In this document: in pieces, positions 12,713 to 26,547 of the stretch
How the letters are laid out: each line of letters opens with the position of its first letter
How positions within the stretch are numbered: the first letter of the stretch is position 1
Source of the DNA: Balanoglossus misakiensis
Lineage: Eukaryota > Hemichordata
NCBI GenBank assembly: GCA_040954595.2
Contig: CM082589.2
Span: forward strand, 1,612,001-1,676,000
Length of the DNA: 64,000 nt
Direction: 5' to 3'
Translations under genes and position numbers: made by a program
The notes under the pieces: generated by a model
Databases searched by the model: none
What the model was told of the DNA's origin: nothing
What the model saw: only the letters and a program-made list of their open reading frames with translations

Positions 12713-13519
12713 TTATGTACTAACCATTTATTTTTTCTCCCGAGTTCAGAATAGAAAAGTCTATACTTACCTTTAGCAAATTGTCAAAATTTAAATTATA
12801 TAAGACTTTAAATTTTCGAGGCTCGTTCTTTATAAACGAGACAGTAGTCGTATATTTGTATATTTTCAGTCGTTTTAATCTGTCTATGAACTTGATAAAA
12901 CACGCCGTATTATTCATCTCGTAATGACAACCTATAGGAAATATTGATGATTACTGTAATTCAAATGTTAACAATAACATTAAACTTTAGGTGTATATAT
13001 AATTTATAGACAAACTAACTATTTGGCATTTAAACCTGCTTCCGAGTTGAACAAGACACTGTAGTTACATATGGTCCCCTTTTAACGGGTGTTTCCTAAA
13101 CCCACAAACTCACATCACTCTGTCGATACGCCGAAGAAATTATGAACAGGGAAATATAGGCAGCTACTTGAAATGCGTGACATCGTACGTTTCCAAGGAA
13201 ACGGAGCGGAGTGTTTATCTAATTTGTCACCCAAACGCCTGGCACTACACGTTTCATGTTGGGTTGATATTCAGGAGTACAGTTATACTCTCGGTTTATT
13301 TGAGAGGACGGTAGAAAAAGACTTATCTCAATTCTGCAAATAAGTCTTATAGATCCGTTTTGTCTCGCTTGGAAGAAAGGACGCTATGTGCGACAGACGT
13401 AGGATAGACCAATACTCTGTCGATTGGTAATAACACGCATGCCACCGTAGAGCTGAGTTTGTGCTGAACTTTAAGTTATCGATGCTTGTGTTCAATTTAG
13501 CTGCGTAGTTCACCTGAGG
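12713..13519. other. Intergenic, array flank
   Basis: AT-rich sequence between the satellite and the WSC gene, and presumably containing that gene's promoter and 5' leader. A CpG-containing stretch lies at 13,090-13,330. No convincing coding exon, RNA gene or TATA box was seen. Confidence 0.5.
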
Positions 13520-16012
13520 ATGGATGCGGTTAAACAGTGGTATCTACTTCTCCAAGGTAAGTACAGAAAAAGCCCAAATATTATAGTTGAGTATTTGGTG
13601 GTTATGGGTTTGTAATGACATGGTCTCCAGCTTAACTCACATGTCTTTACTTTGAAAGATGATTGTCAAGAATACTCGTAGTGGTCGTTCTCTTTTCCTG
13701 TGTTCGCAACAAAGATAGAGGGAGAGAGACAGGGACAGAGAAACGTACCTAAATACTTGTATATAAGTACGAGTTTTTGTACATACATACATACATACAT
13801 ACATACATACATACATACATACATACATACATACATACATACATACATACATACATACATACATACATACATACATACATACATACATACATACATACAT
13901 ACATACATACATACATACATACAGACAGACATACAGACAGACATACAGACATACATACATACATACATACATACATACATACATACATACATACATACAT
14001 ACATACATACATACATACAGACAGACATACAGACAGACATACAGACAGACATACATGTACATACAGACATACATACATGGAGAGACATAGATGTTTGTTG
14101 TTGCGTTTAGCGGTTTTTCTTTGAGATTATGGTTTGTTTCCATGAGAGGAAGGAAATTATTGATTATTTTATAATTGCATAGGCCTAATTCCAAAGTTTA
14201 TTTGATTTATACTCTTAGTGTACAACAACATTACTCCATCTACGAAATCAAAAGGTATTTCCAATGCATTGCCATGCACAGCATAATGCATTCAACACCG
14301 TTTGCATTGTTAACGCAAAACATAATTCGGAATTAAATATCCGACAGAAAATTTCTAGTACATCACGCAACAAATAGAGCTCTAGCAATGTCCAATCAAT
14401 TGGCAAACTCTAAATCGCATTACATGTGAAATCAATTAAAAGCGCGTTAGTTGTGTCTTTTGATTTTTTTTACTCCGCATGGAAACTCTAAAGAACACGA
14501 TAAAAAGAGAACACTTTGCATTAAGAGGTATTTGGGGGAGTTTTGAATGAAATACCAACGCGAACCCCACAATCTACCTTAACAAGAAACGAACGCTGTA
14601 AATTTGATATTTCTGTTGATTTAGCAACACTCATACTATACGTTGCTCGGGGCCCCCTATCTCCATCGTAAAATAAGAAAGCTATAAATAGGGTCTCACG
14701 TACAGCTCGTTCAAGTCTACTTCGTGTATAAAACTATGGAAACGGCGAGCTTGTACTTTAAATTGTCAACAATGATGATGATACCGATCATAGCCTGCAG
14801 GGTACATTAGTAAGGTTGTACGCGCCTCGAAATTTCAAAATTTATGACACTACTCTCGCCTAAATTGGCAAATAAACGAAAGTTCTTAATCAGCGAGAGT
14901 ATACTACCGGTGTTACCCCTTTTAAGGTGAAAGCGAACAGGCAGGTTCAAAATAGAGTGCTGCAGTCCGCTCATATTACATTTACCATTCCAAGTATCTT
15001 AGCAACACTCTCCGTTGCCAGAGGAGACCAGCCATGACGTTTTCTTGATACACCATCAATTCGTACTTGTTCGTTGTTGAAAAGAATACAGAAGCTTATT
15101 GTGCCTTTTGTGCTTACAGTGCTGGTGACTGCTAGTTCTCTTCCACCATATGAATATGTCGGCTGTGTTATCGATGCCTCCGAGAGGGCGTTGGACTGGC
15201 ACAAGGATGTATCCAATCAGAACCAAACAGTCCAGCGTTGTATTCACTTCTGTGACGGATGGAACGCCCCCTACGCTGGACTTCAGTTCTCAAAAGAGTG
15301 TTTTTGCGGGCACGATTTTGACGTGTACGGATTCGGCGAGGAGAGTTCGTGTGATACGAGTTGCTCTGGAAATCCTCAGCAGAAGTGCGGGGGAGTATGG
15401 AGAATGACGACGTACAGACTGTGTAAGTTGAAGATTTTGAATGTTGTTACAAAGTTATGCGAAACGGACAGACAGGTAGACAGATACGTCAGTTATTACA
15501 CACAGACAAACATGATGAGTGAAGCGAGTAGCCATTGGTTAAGTATATATATATATTTTCTTATAGTGAAATGGAAAAGGTTCAGAAGAGACCCATCTAT
15601 ACACACCAGCCAATCACGAACGGGAACACGAACTACGTGGTAAGTTGTTTGTTTGTACGAACTTTACTTGTGAGAAGTTCTTCCTCAACAAAGCGATGCT
15701 TTCTCTCGCAGTCCTGTGCCATTTGAACTATTAAAGTCACAAAACTATTGACAACACTCTTTTCATCATTGCATTTCCAGCAGATAACATTCGAGAAATG
15801 TTCACTAATTTTCATTACCGTTTTCCTTTATATGCAGGTCATCATATACGGGGATCGGTGTCTTAAACTGTGCAATGGAATGTTCCAAGGGCAAAGGTGA
15901 ATGTTGGTCGTTTTTCCATGATGATAACTCGGGCCAGTGCTATACACAGAATCTTTTAACCAACGCTGCACCGTCTTTCATCAAGAGCGACACTTTCTGC
16001 GCCGACTGTTGA
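13520..16012 (+). CDS. Small secreted WSC-domain protein
   Basis: Four-exon model: 13,520-13,556, 15,120-15,422, 15,567-15,639 and 15,838-16,012, encoding 195 residues. All joins are in phase with gtaagt donors. Exon 1 (MDAVKQWYLLLQ) joined to VLVTASS makes a signal peptide, followed by mature sequence LPPYEYVGCV. Residues of about 22-115 form a WSC domain: the start YVGCVID, then ALDW, C-x3-C-DGW, YAGLQFSKECFCG, C-x3-CSG and QKCGG, ending in TTYRL. WSC domains bind carbohydrate. The C-terminal part contains four further cysteines (NCAMECSKGKGECW, GQCY, FCADC) and resembles a PAN/apple-like module, but I am not sure. No membrane segment or GPI signal is seen. Likely an extracellular lectin-like protein. 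Exon 1 is inferred from phase and signal peptide only; the WSC exon is certain. Confidence 0.75.
13779..14075. repeat. ACAT tetranucleotide microsatellite
   Basis: A nearly pure run of (acat)n of about 290 bp with interspersed acag units grouped at about 13,920-13,950 and 14,017-14,053. It lies in intron 1 of the WSC gene. It creates artefactual open frames of Tyr/Val/Cys/Met or Thr/Tyr/Ile/His on both strands. Confidence 0.97.
14683..14738 (+). promoter_or_regulatory. Possible internal promoter (TATA box)
   Basis: TATAAATA at 14,683-14,690 is followed 53 bases downstream by an ATG at 14,736 that opens a short hydrophobic frame beginning METASLYFK. It lies in the proposed intron 1 of the WSC gene. 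The following donor is weak (gtacat), so this may be an alternative promoter and first exon, or chance. Confidence 0.3.
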
Positions 16013-16421
16013 ACAGAAGCAATGAGCGACCCACGCGCGACGAACAGACTTTATGATTGGCTTCCCAAGAGTACCTCCAGCGCAGCTGCCAGCCAATTGT
16101 GGACTTTGTTACAAATCATAAGTACAACGCACCTGATTGGTAGGAAAATAGACAACTGAAGTACAAGGCACCTGATTGGCTGGTTGGACTAAGACTTACA
16201 AATGTATTACATGTACACATTGTCTCACAAATAATGCATATTATAATTATATCTTGTGTGTGTGAACAATATTAATGAGATTGCCGACATAGTTTGTGGA
16301 CGAAATAGCTTTTATTAACGATATGACGGAAACATGGCAAATACATGTCAAATTAGAGTCTTGACTGAACATATTATAATGTACTAGACAAGTCCTTATT
16401 CCTTAAACAATTGATTCGTGA
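16013..16421. other. Convergent 3' region of the WSC and FAM187 genes
   Basis: The WSC gene (+) and the FAM187-like gene (-) end tail to tail 410 bp apart. An AATAAA polyadenylation signal for the minus strand lies at 16,311-16,316 (tttatt on the + strand), about 105 bp past the FAM187 stop. No clear canonical AATAAA for the WSC transcript was seen. No coding sequence. Confidence 0.55.
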
Positions 16422-16824
16422 TTAATGTTTTCTGGCATAGCGGTGTCTGATCACCATGACAACGATGAAAACTGTCGTCAAAACGATGAAGTAGATGAAA
16501 AGGTAGCCAAAGTATTGCCAAGTACCTGCAAGCGATCGAAGAAATTGAGAGAGTAATTTTGAATTTCAGATTTTGATGACGTAATAGAGGTGTGTAAGTT
16601 GGCTTAGTAAAACTAATAAAAACTGCATTGTGCCTTTAATGATTTTGCTCATTCCTTCAGACAGTGAAAATATTTGATTTTTGAGGGTAATAACTATTAT
16701 GAAAGAAACCATGATATGTTTCAAGTATGTATCGGGTAAAAATGCCGCGAATCTACTGTAGAATTCGGTTTTATAGAAAAACTTACCCTTTTTCACCAAA
16801 GGCTCCGTTACTGAGTGAGTGAGT

Positions 16825-16893
<69 letters not shown>

Positions 16894-19800
16894 ATCATAA
16901 CACAGTATTGACAAATCGATCCTTTTGAATAGTGACAATGAAAAACGGAAGTAGAAATAATATTGTAAAATGAAAAATTTCCTTTCCCACAAATGCGTAC
17001 TTCACAAATTTATTTAATTGATTAATTGCAAACGATCAAAATGTGCAACTTGTACGCTGCAAGGCTTCCTAGAAAAAATCAATTTTCCATGTGTGCAGAA
17101 GAATTCATCTTAATCTCGCTACTCGGTGAAAAATCAATCTTTGATTAAAATTAACGGGTTCTTCCGAGGATATTGTTCGCAATATCATTCAACATCCCAA
17201 CAGCTTCGATTGAGTCGGAAATTCTGCTTACCTTTCAGTCTGTACTCCGTGACCGTCCTTCCACCGATCCAGCAATTGTACGTGGCCGAGTCGGCCATGA
17301 CAAGTCCCCGGATGTGCAGTGCATTCATGACATCGATTCGTACTCTGTCGCCATTTCGGTGCAACTCTGACGATTTCAGTGTTTTGGTGCCGTTCATCCA
17401 CGTGACCGGTGTTGTCATGGAGCTCCTGTTGTTGACAGTACAGAAGATGGATTATTTGTACATATTTGCATTGTTTATATCACGAAGGGTCTTTACAAGC
17501 TGGGTCAAAGCAATCGACTGACACATCCATCATGTTCATTGTCATTCACGTATAATTGACTAAGATACCGCTATGTGTAAAAACGAGGCAATGATTTCAT
17601 TCAAACACTAATGGAACTGATAACAATTTTTGTATATCAGATTGGATGTTTTCCGTCCATGAATAGCGAAATATTCAATGTATCATGGAAGTATTGAATT
17701 CAAAAGCACATGTGACAGGTTACCGTGTCCTTATTAAGGCCTTCACGCGTTGAGATGGCGCGGTTGCCATGGCAAATAACCACACTTACCCAGGACATTG
17801 AAACCGCACATTCTCGCCAATAACTCGCCTGATATTTTTCGTCTGTAGTTTACCTGAAAGAAACAAGTGGAAACAATATTAATATGGGAAAATCGTAATT
17901 TAATGCAGAGCTTATTTCGTTGGGATAAATCCGAGATAGGGTGTTTGTGTGTTCTACCTTTATGATTGATGCCCTTCGCTCCTTCAGAGATCTTTTCCTC
18001 AGGATCTGAAAAAAAAAGATGAATATAAAATATTTTGCGAACTAAGGGATGGCTACAGAATGCAATATTTAATACAAACGTGGTTATATTACCATGGAAA
18101 CCATTACCTGTATTGTCGCAAGATTCATTGCAAACATCAATCATCTTCTCGTCTTTCCGATTGGCGAAAAGTTGTCGATGATGATCGGACAGTTTCGGAG
18201 AAGAGCACGGAAGACCATGTGCAAATTCGTCGAGTGAGACCTCAGCAAAGCAATAACCTGAGAAAATAATCACAAGGAAAACTTCAGACTATAAGCGTTT
18301 GAAATAACAGATTTTCAGATAGTCCTCCAAAGTTTCTAAATCACTGTACCTACCCATTCGAACCCTTTCTCCCTCCTCGCCACATCTACTGCAATCGCTC
18401 CATTCACTCCACTTGGTGTACAAACGCACGCCCTCTCGAGTTTCGTCGGGGAACGGTGTTTCAGGTTCAGTCAGGAAAATTTCATGCACATCTTCCTCGT
18501 GTTTCATTTCAACGTTGTACATTCCGTAAATTCTATAAAAAAAATTGTTATTCATGGAATATGTTAAAAGTTATCGTCAACATTGCTGCATTTCTACGAT
18601 ACAAACGAAGTCCGATAAAATCAAAATGGACACTCACTTGCCGTCTTTAATGGCTTTACATCGATATATCCCAGCATCCTCTGGTGTAGACTTCCTAATT
18701 AGCATAGACATGGTCCCCGTCAGAATGATGCGGTTGTCTTCTTCGTCGTCATGGTAGTCAAACGCGACTTCAATTTCGCGCGATCCAACGTCATCAATGA
18801 TTTCCTTGAACCAGTGGATGTGTTCGCTAGAGTCGGAACTTTAATAAAACAGAGACTGAAATTATAGATTTTTCACACAAAATTAGCATTTTGCTGCTAA
18901 AGTAATATTTTAAACAGCTGAACTCTTTGTGACGCAAAGACTTACCATGGGTCACATGGCATGTGTATGTCTTGTCTGTGGTGGGATACTAGCGCTATGA
19001 CGTAATTTTCTTTCGTGCAATACGCTGCCGTATTTCTTTTGCGATCTTCTTGTGCGTTGTTGCTAAGCAACCGACGGAGCAGCACTGGGGAGTCAAGACC
19101 AGCATCTCTCGTTTCTCTGGCACGAACTTTTTCTACTTCCGGAACGATGACATCATCATCTTCGTCACCAGTGATCCCAATCGTTTCCCAGCCGTCAATA
19201 ACGTCATCTACCGTGTCGTCATCACCGATGACGTCAGCTAGACTGAGCATTTCCTTCATTTCCAGATTTTCTGAGGGACTGTCATCAGTGATTGCGATTT
19301 TCGCATCGTCTGACAAGATGGATGCCTCTAGCGATGACGTCATTTTTCGGTAAATGTCGTCATAGTCACCAATCTCATCAACGGTGTCATTTGCTTTTTG
19401 ATTCTCCATGTCAAGTTTGGTTCTTTCAGCCCTTTTCTCACTGTCTTGGTCGAGTGACTTGTCCAGTTCGTTTTTGGAACAGTTACTTTTTCCTTCTTTC
19501 TGGTCGACACAAATATGGACGGTGTATTTCACGTGGTATTCTTTCTCTTTTTGCACAAAATCTTCGGGCACCGCGACAAGACCGCTATCGCTGTGGTTTA
19601 TTCGTTTATCTCCATACTGCACCAGCAACTGACTCTGCATCGGGACCCTCGGAGTTTCTTCTTCGTTACCCGGCAACTCATTTCCACCGACCTCGGGCTT
19701 TCGTCGACTTTCTGACGGTTCTGTCGTTTCAGTTGGCGTTATGACGTCGCTTTTGTCAGAAGATTTTGCATGTAAAGAGTCTTCAGATGTTGCATTTTTC

Positions 19801-20648
19801 GACTCGGGTTTTTCAGAGGTGACTGTAACATTCATTTTTTCATCTTCGATGCTCAGTTCCCGGATGTCATCGTCATCTTCTTCGATGGGTATGCTGCTGT
19901 TTGAATCTTTCACTAAAAGAGTATCATCGTCGGTCGACTCGGTTTTGTTTTCAGACAGATTTTTGATGGTCAAGTTCAAGTTCATTGCATGAAGGAGGTC
20001 AGATTCGTCATCTTCACCATCATCAACACTTCGGATGACTCTGTTTGACGCCACGTTTTCATCAGCGCCGCCCATGTATAGAGTGTCGTCACCAAGAATG
20101 GCCGCCAACAGACGAGATAGCAACTTTCTTTCAGTCAGCGCCGAAGTTAACCGACTACTCAGGATGTCAGCATGGTTCGAAACATCGGATTGGTTGACTT
20201 TCAAATCCGGGATGCGAAATTCAACATGATTGGACAAGTTGCTCTCTCCGCTACCGACGTCACTGGTAACATTATCCACGAAACTGTCGACCAAGTCAGA
20301 TATGTCGTTTGCGAACAAGAAACTCTTCTTCGGTGCGACATCTTGCATGCGAAAATTTCCGAAGAAACTTGATAAAGCGTCGTTTAGTGCCAATCGTTCG
20401 TACTCAGCGATTCCATCCCTAATTCGATTCTTCAGATGGCTATTTCCATGGAAATCACACTTTGCTATTAAGAAACAGAATACAAACTATGTTGAATTTT
20501 ATGCCAAAAATAAAGGGTGATTAGAAATCGTTATTTATGGCAGTGTCAATACAATCTTCGCGACATTGCCAGTTCGAAATGTGTACTTACCACAAGACGT
20601 CGTAAATACTACGATTGCCAAGACAATGTGCAGAAATCCCTTAGTCAT
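16422..20648 (-). CDS. FAM187: FAM187-like Ig-domain membrane protein with large acidic insertion
   Basis: Nine exons on the minus strand, all in phase: 20,591-20,648, 18,946-20,464, 18,638-18,838, 18,354-18,532, 18,108-18,257, 17,958-18,005, 17,790-17,853, 17,232-17,425 and 16,422-16,525; 838 residues. Order: signal peptide (MTKGFLHIVLAIVVFTTSC); about 505 residues from exon 2, mostly acidic Asp/Glu/Ser with many N-x-S/T sites; an Ig domain (CDPC, HWFKE, DAGIYRC); the hallmark TKWSEWSDCSRCGEEGER with VRMGYC then LPCSS, typical of FAM187A/B; a second Ig domain (VRFQCPG, VTWMNG, DSATYNC); one membrane segment (LFIYFIVLTTVFIVVMV); and the short tail RHRYARKH. Vertebrate FAM187 proteins are roughly half this length. 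Type I surface protein; ligand unknown. A polyA signal sits about 105 bp past the stop. It shares a 560-bp upstream region with another Ig gene on the + strand. Confidence 0.82.
16812..16891. repeat. GA dinucleotide microsatellite
   Basis: An imperfect (gagt)n start passes into pure (ga)n of about 60 bp, within the last intron of the FAM187-like gene. On the minus strand it reads as (tc)n, about 290 bp upstream of the final acceptor. Confidence 0.97.
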
Positions 20649-21208
20649 ATTGTGCTATTTTTGACCAGGTGGTAATCGGGATTTTTGTTGATTTTGTCTT
20701 AGGATTTCATTTTTACCAACGTGTGAACTTCATTGCATACAGAAATCGAACACATCGATCTAGACCGGGTTCGATCGATCGTATGAGCGACGCTCGCGCG
20801 AACGTAATTACACCGGGCGCATCGAATGCCATGTGATATAACGCGAACACCTTGACGAGATGAAACTTGCTCTCCATATTACGAAAAAATAACACTGCAT
20901 CATTAGACAAATAATAAATCACCACAAGATAAAATGGAGATGCGAGATACAGTAATACCGACCACTTTAGTTGGAGACCTTTCGTTTCTGAAATACTTGT
21001 ATTATTATAATACCTTTATTTTTACCTGGCTCGAGGTTCGAAAGGGCGGACGCGCGTTTCTGCCGAATCGTTCGAATATTGCCTTTTTCGAACGTTTTGA
21101 GCAACGGTTCGTACGTAGTGTCGGAGACGGTGTTGATGCGAGTAAATGCGACAAATCTTGCTGAATCTACGGCTGACAAAATGATTTTCACAATCATTTT
21201 GTTTAAGT
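20649..21208. promoter_or_regulatory. Shared upstream region of two divergent Ig genes
   Basis: The start codons of the FAM187-like gene (-) and the single-Ig gene (+) are 560 bp apart and face away from each other. The interval contains CpG-rich, partly palindromic stretches (ttcgatcgatcgtatgag at 20,770 and cgctcgcgcgaacg at about 20,790) and repeated ttcgaa-type motifs at 21,070-21,100. No TATA box was identified. A bidirectional promoter is an inference from spacing. Confidence 0.45.
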
Positions 21209-22449
21209 ATGTTGACGTTGTTACGTAGCTCTCTGGTTGGATTTTGTTGCATAGTAATTCTCAGCATGACGACAAAATTAGTATTCGGTCAAGGTAAGAA
21301 CCTCACACGAAAACTTATGCGTGTTCACTAATCTTGAAATTAAGTTTACGAAACGACAATAAAACAGTTTGTTTCATGGTGCTAAAATCCCACCATTAAC
21401 ATGACTGGGCGCAAACCAAAGTTGAAAAACATACCATACTTCTGGCTTTCTCCCTAACTGTGAATTGATTTGCCATACTTATTTTCAGGAAAGACATTTC
21501 AAGAAAAACTGACCTATCGCGCAGGTGAGATGTTATCCGTGCCGTGCAAAGCAGAGCTGCTCTTAATGTATCAACCTAGTGCAGTCGTTGGGTAAGTACG
21601 GATACGATAAGAAACATGGCAGAAGTAATCTGTGTAGAAGCTTTAGCTATAGCCTAAACACAATTTATCATCAGTAAAATACTTAAAGGAATATTTGGTA
21701 ATATTTTAATCTGAAAATAAATCTGCTTCTAATTGGATGTTTATTCTTTTCTCTAATTTGTCGATCTTCTACAGGTGGTACAAAAATGGACGTTTCATAG
21801 AAATCATGCCAAACAAAATTGACATAGATGAAACATTTACGTTAAACATGATGTCGATAACGTCGAATGACGCAGCAGTATACACTTGTCAGCTGACCTA
21901 CTGGGACACGACTGTAGTGACCAATGAAGTAGCTATCCTATCAGATTCGAAGAAATCTCAAGGTAAACTCCACTACTTGCTTGTCGAAAGTCTGGTTCGA
22001 AAATGAATTTGCAAGCAAACTTTAGAAAAAAAGCTTTGTTGGCGAATGATAGCCTAAACAGAAATGTCTGATTTCTAACTTTAGGTCCATGGATAGTACA
22101 ACATAACGGAGCCACCGGAGCCAATAATTTGTGGATAGTATCGTCGATAGGGTGTGTAGTTATTTTGCTATCGTGGATGATAGCTGCCTGGATGATACGC
22201 AGAAAAACGTGAGTATGCTGATATAATACAGATGTAGTTTTAAATGAAACACGGATGCAATGTATGTAGGCCCCTAATAGTGTAAATTTGGACGATACGC
22301 AAGATATCGATACCACTCTATTATTTGGTGAAAGATTTCGTTGTGTTTAATTTTGTTGTAGGCATGGACATAGTGGTTACCAGTCACTTGATACAGATGA
22401 AAGCGATGAAAGTGAAGAAGACGAAGATGAAGACAGCGATGACGACTGA
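21209..22449 (+). CDS. Small single-Ig type I membrane protein
   Basis: Five exons, all in phase: 21,209-21,293, 21,489-21,591, 21,775-21,962, 22,085-22,208 and 22,362-22,449; 195 residues. The start MLTLLRSSLVGFCCIVILS forms a signal peptide. One Ig domain of about 100 residues follows (RAGEMLSVPCKAE, then VVGWYKNG, then NDAAVYTCQL with the conserved Asp and the Tyr-x-Cys). A membrane segment (WIVSSIGCVVILLSWMIAAW) ends in the stop-transfer RRK. The short cytoplasmic tail is strongly acidic after a GYQSL motif (16 Asp/Glu among the last 20 residues). It could be a receptor or adhesion subunit. I do not recognise an orthologue. The neighbouring divergent gene also encodes Ig domains, so the two may be paralogous or functionally linked. 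Confidence 0.8.
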
Positions 22450-22650
22450 ACAATTCTGAATGGAAAACTTTGATTTGCTGGAAGAGAAGACATCGATGTC
22501 TGCGACTTTTTAGGCCTAAGTCAGTAGACTACAGTCTGGGCGAAGACGAATGAAAAATTAATGACATTTAATCCTGTGCTTTAATGAGAGTTTTCTTACG
22601 TGTTTTGCTTAGATATCAATTTATAATGATTTATGTTTATTGTCTTTTTT

Positions 22651-22656
22651 AATAAA
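22651..22656 (+). terminator. Polyadenylation signal of the single-Ig gene
   Basis: AATAAA lies 202 bases downstream of the stop at 22,449, followed by a T/G-rich stretch (tgtgtatttgtgcctctgggttgtgtttt), the usual downstream element. Confidence 0.7.
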
Positions 22657-22927
22657 AGAAATACATTATGTGTATTTGTGCCTCTGGGTTGTGTTTTGAG
22701 AAAATGGCACCTAGGCCTATAGCTTGTAAGTCAACAAATGTGTGCATTAGACCAGTGGTCTTGATGTGGATGAACTGTCTACTTTAAGACAACTGCAATA
22801 CAAAATTCTTTTTTAAGGTTGTTGCATCGGAGTTTGATCTGCCAGTGAAGTTCTAGGCCCATGCGTCTCATCGGTAATCCATTGGTAACGTTAGCTGTAG
22901 ACGCCCTCATCGGACAAACATTAAAAC

Positions 22928-22939
22928 AAGATGGCGGCC
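22928..22939 (+). promoter_or_regulatory. YY1-like element with short upstream ORF before MAPK15
   Basis: AAGATGGCGGCC matches the YY1 consensus (AAnATGGCGGC), which often sits at or just downstream of transcription starts of TATA-less animal genes. Its ATG opens a 20-codon frame (MAASCISGWITF...) ending before 23,000, i.e. a candidate upstream ORF for the MAPK15 transcript whose main ATG is at 23,266. Function is inferred. Confidence 0.45.
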
Positions 22940-23265
22940 TCCTGTATTTCGGGATGGATTACATTTCTTTTGAAAGAAGATTCTTCCGCGTAACAATACA
23001 GCTTAATAAACTGCGTTAATTTGTGTCATTTTACGTGCATCAATGTCATAAGATTAAAAAAAGGTAAAAATGCCTCGTCTATAAGCCCAAACACCTCGAA
23101 CATGTCTTATTTCCGTTAAAAAAATATGACCTACTTTTTGCGGATTTAGAAAATGTAATATGTAAACAATTCGGGGAAATACCTCAGGTCAGAAAGGGGA
23201 ATCCTCATAGTAAACAGTGTTGTCATATTGGTCTAGCTGGTAAAAAGGGAGATATTGAATGTAAG

Positions 23266-26547
<3,282 letters not shown>

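Noticed and set aside
2074-12776. Many long frames on both strands of the satellite
   Set aside because: They are a direct consequence of an 87-bp (29-codon) period lacking stops; they overlap antisense, have no conserved domain and no proper gene structure.
13637-14194. Cys/Val/Tyr/Met and His/Thr/Tyr/Ile repeat proteins
   Set aside because: Pure products of the ACAT microsatellite.
19015-20520. Several 60-150-codon frames on the + strand
   Set aside because: They are antisense shadows of the large FAM187 exon, with no homology of their own.
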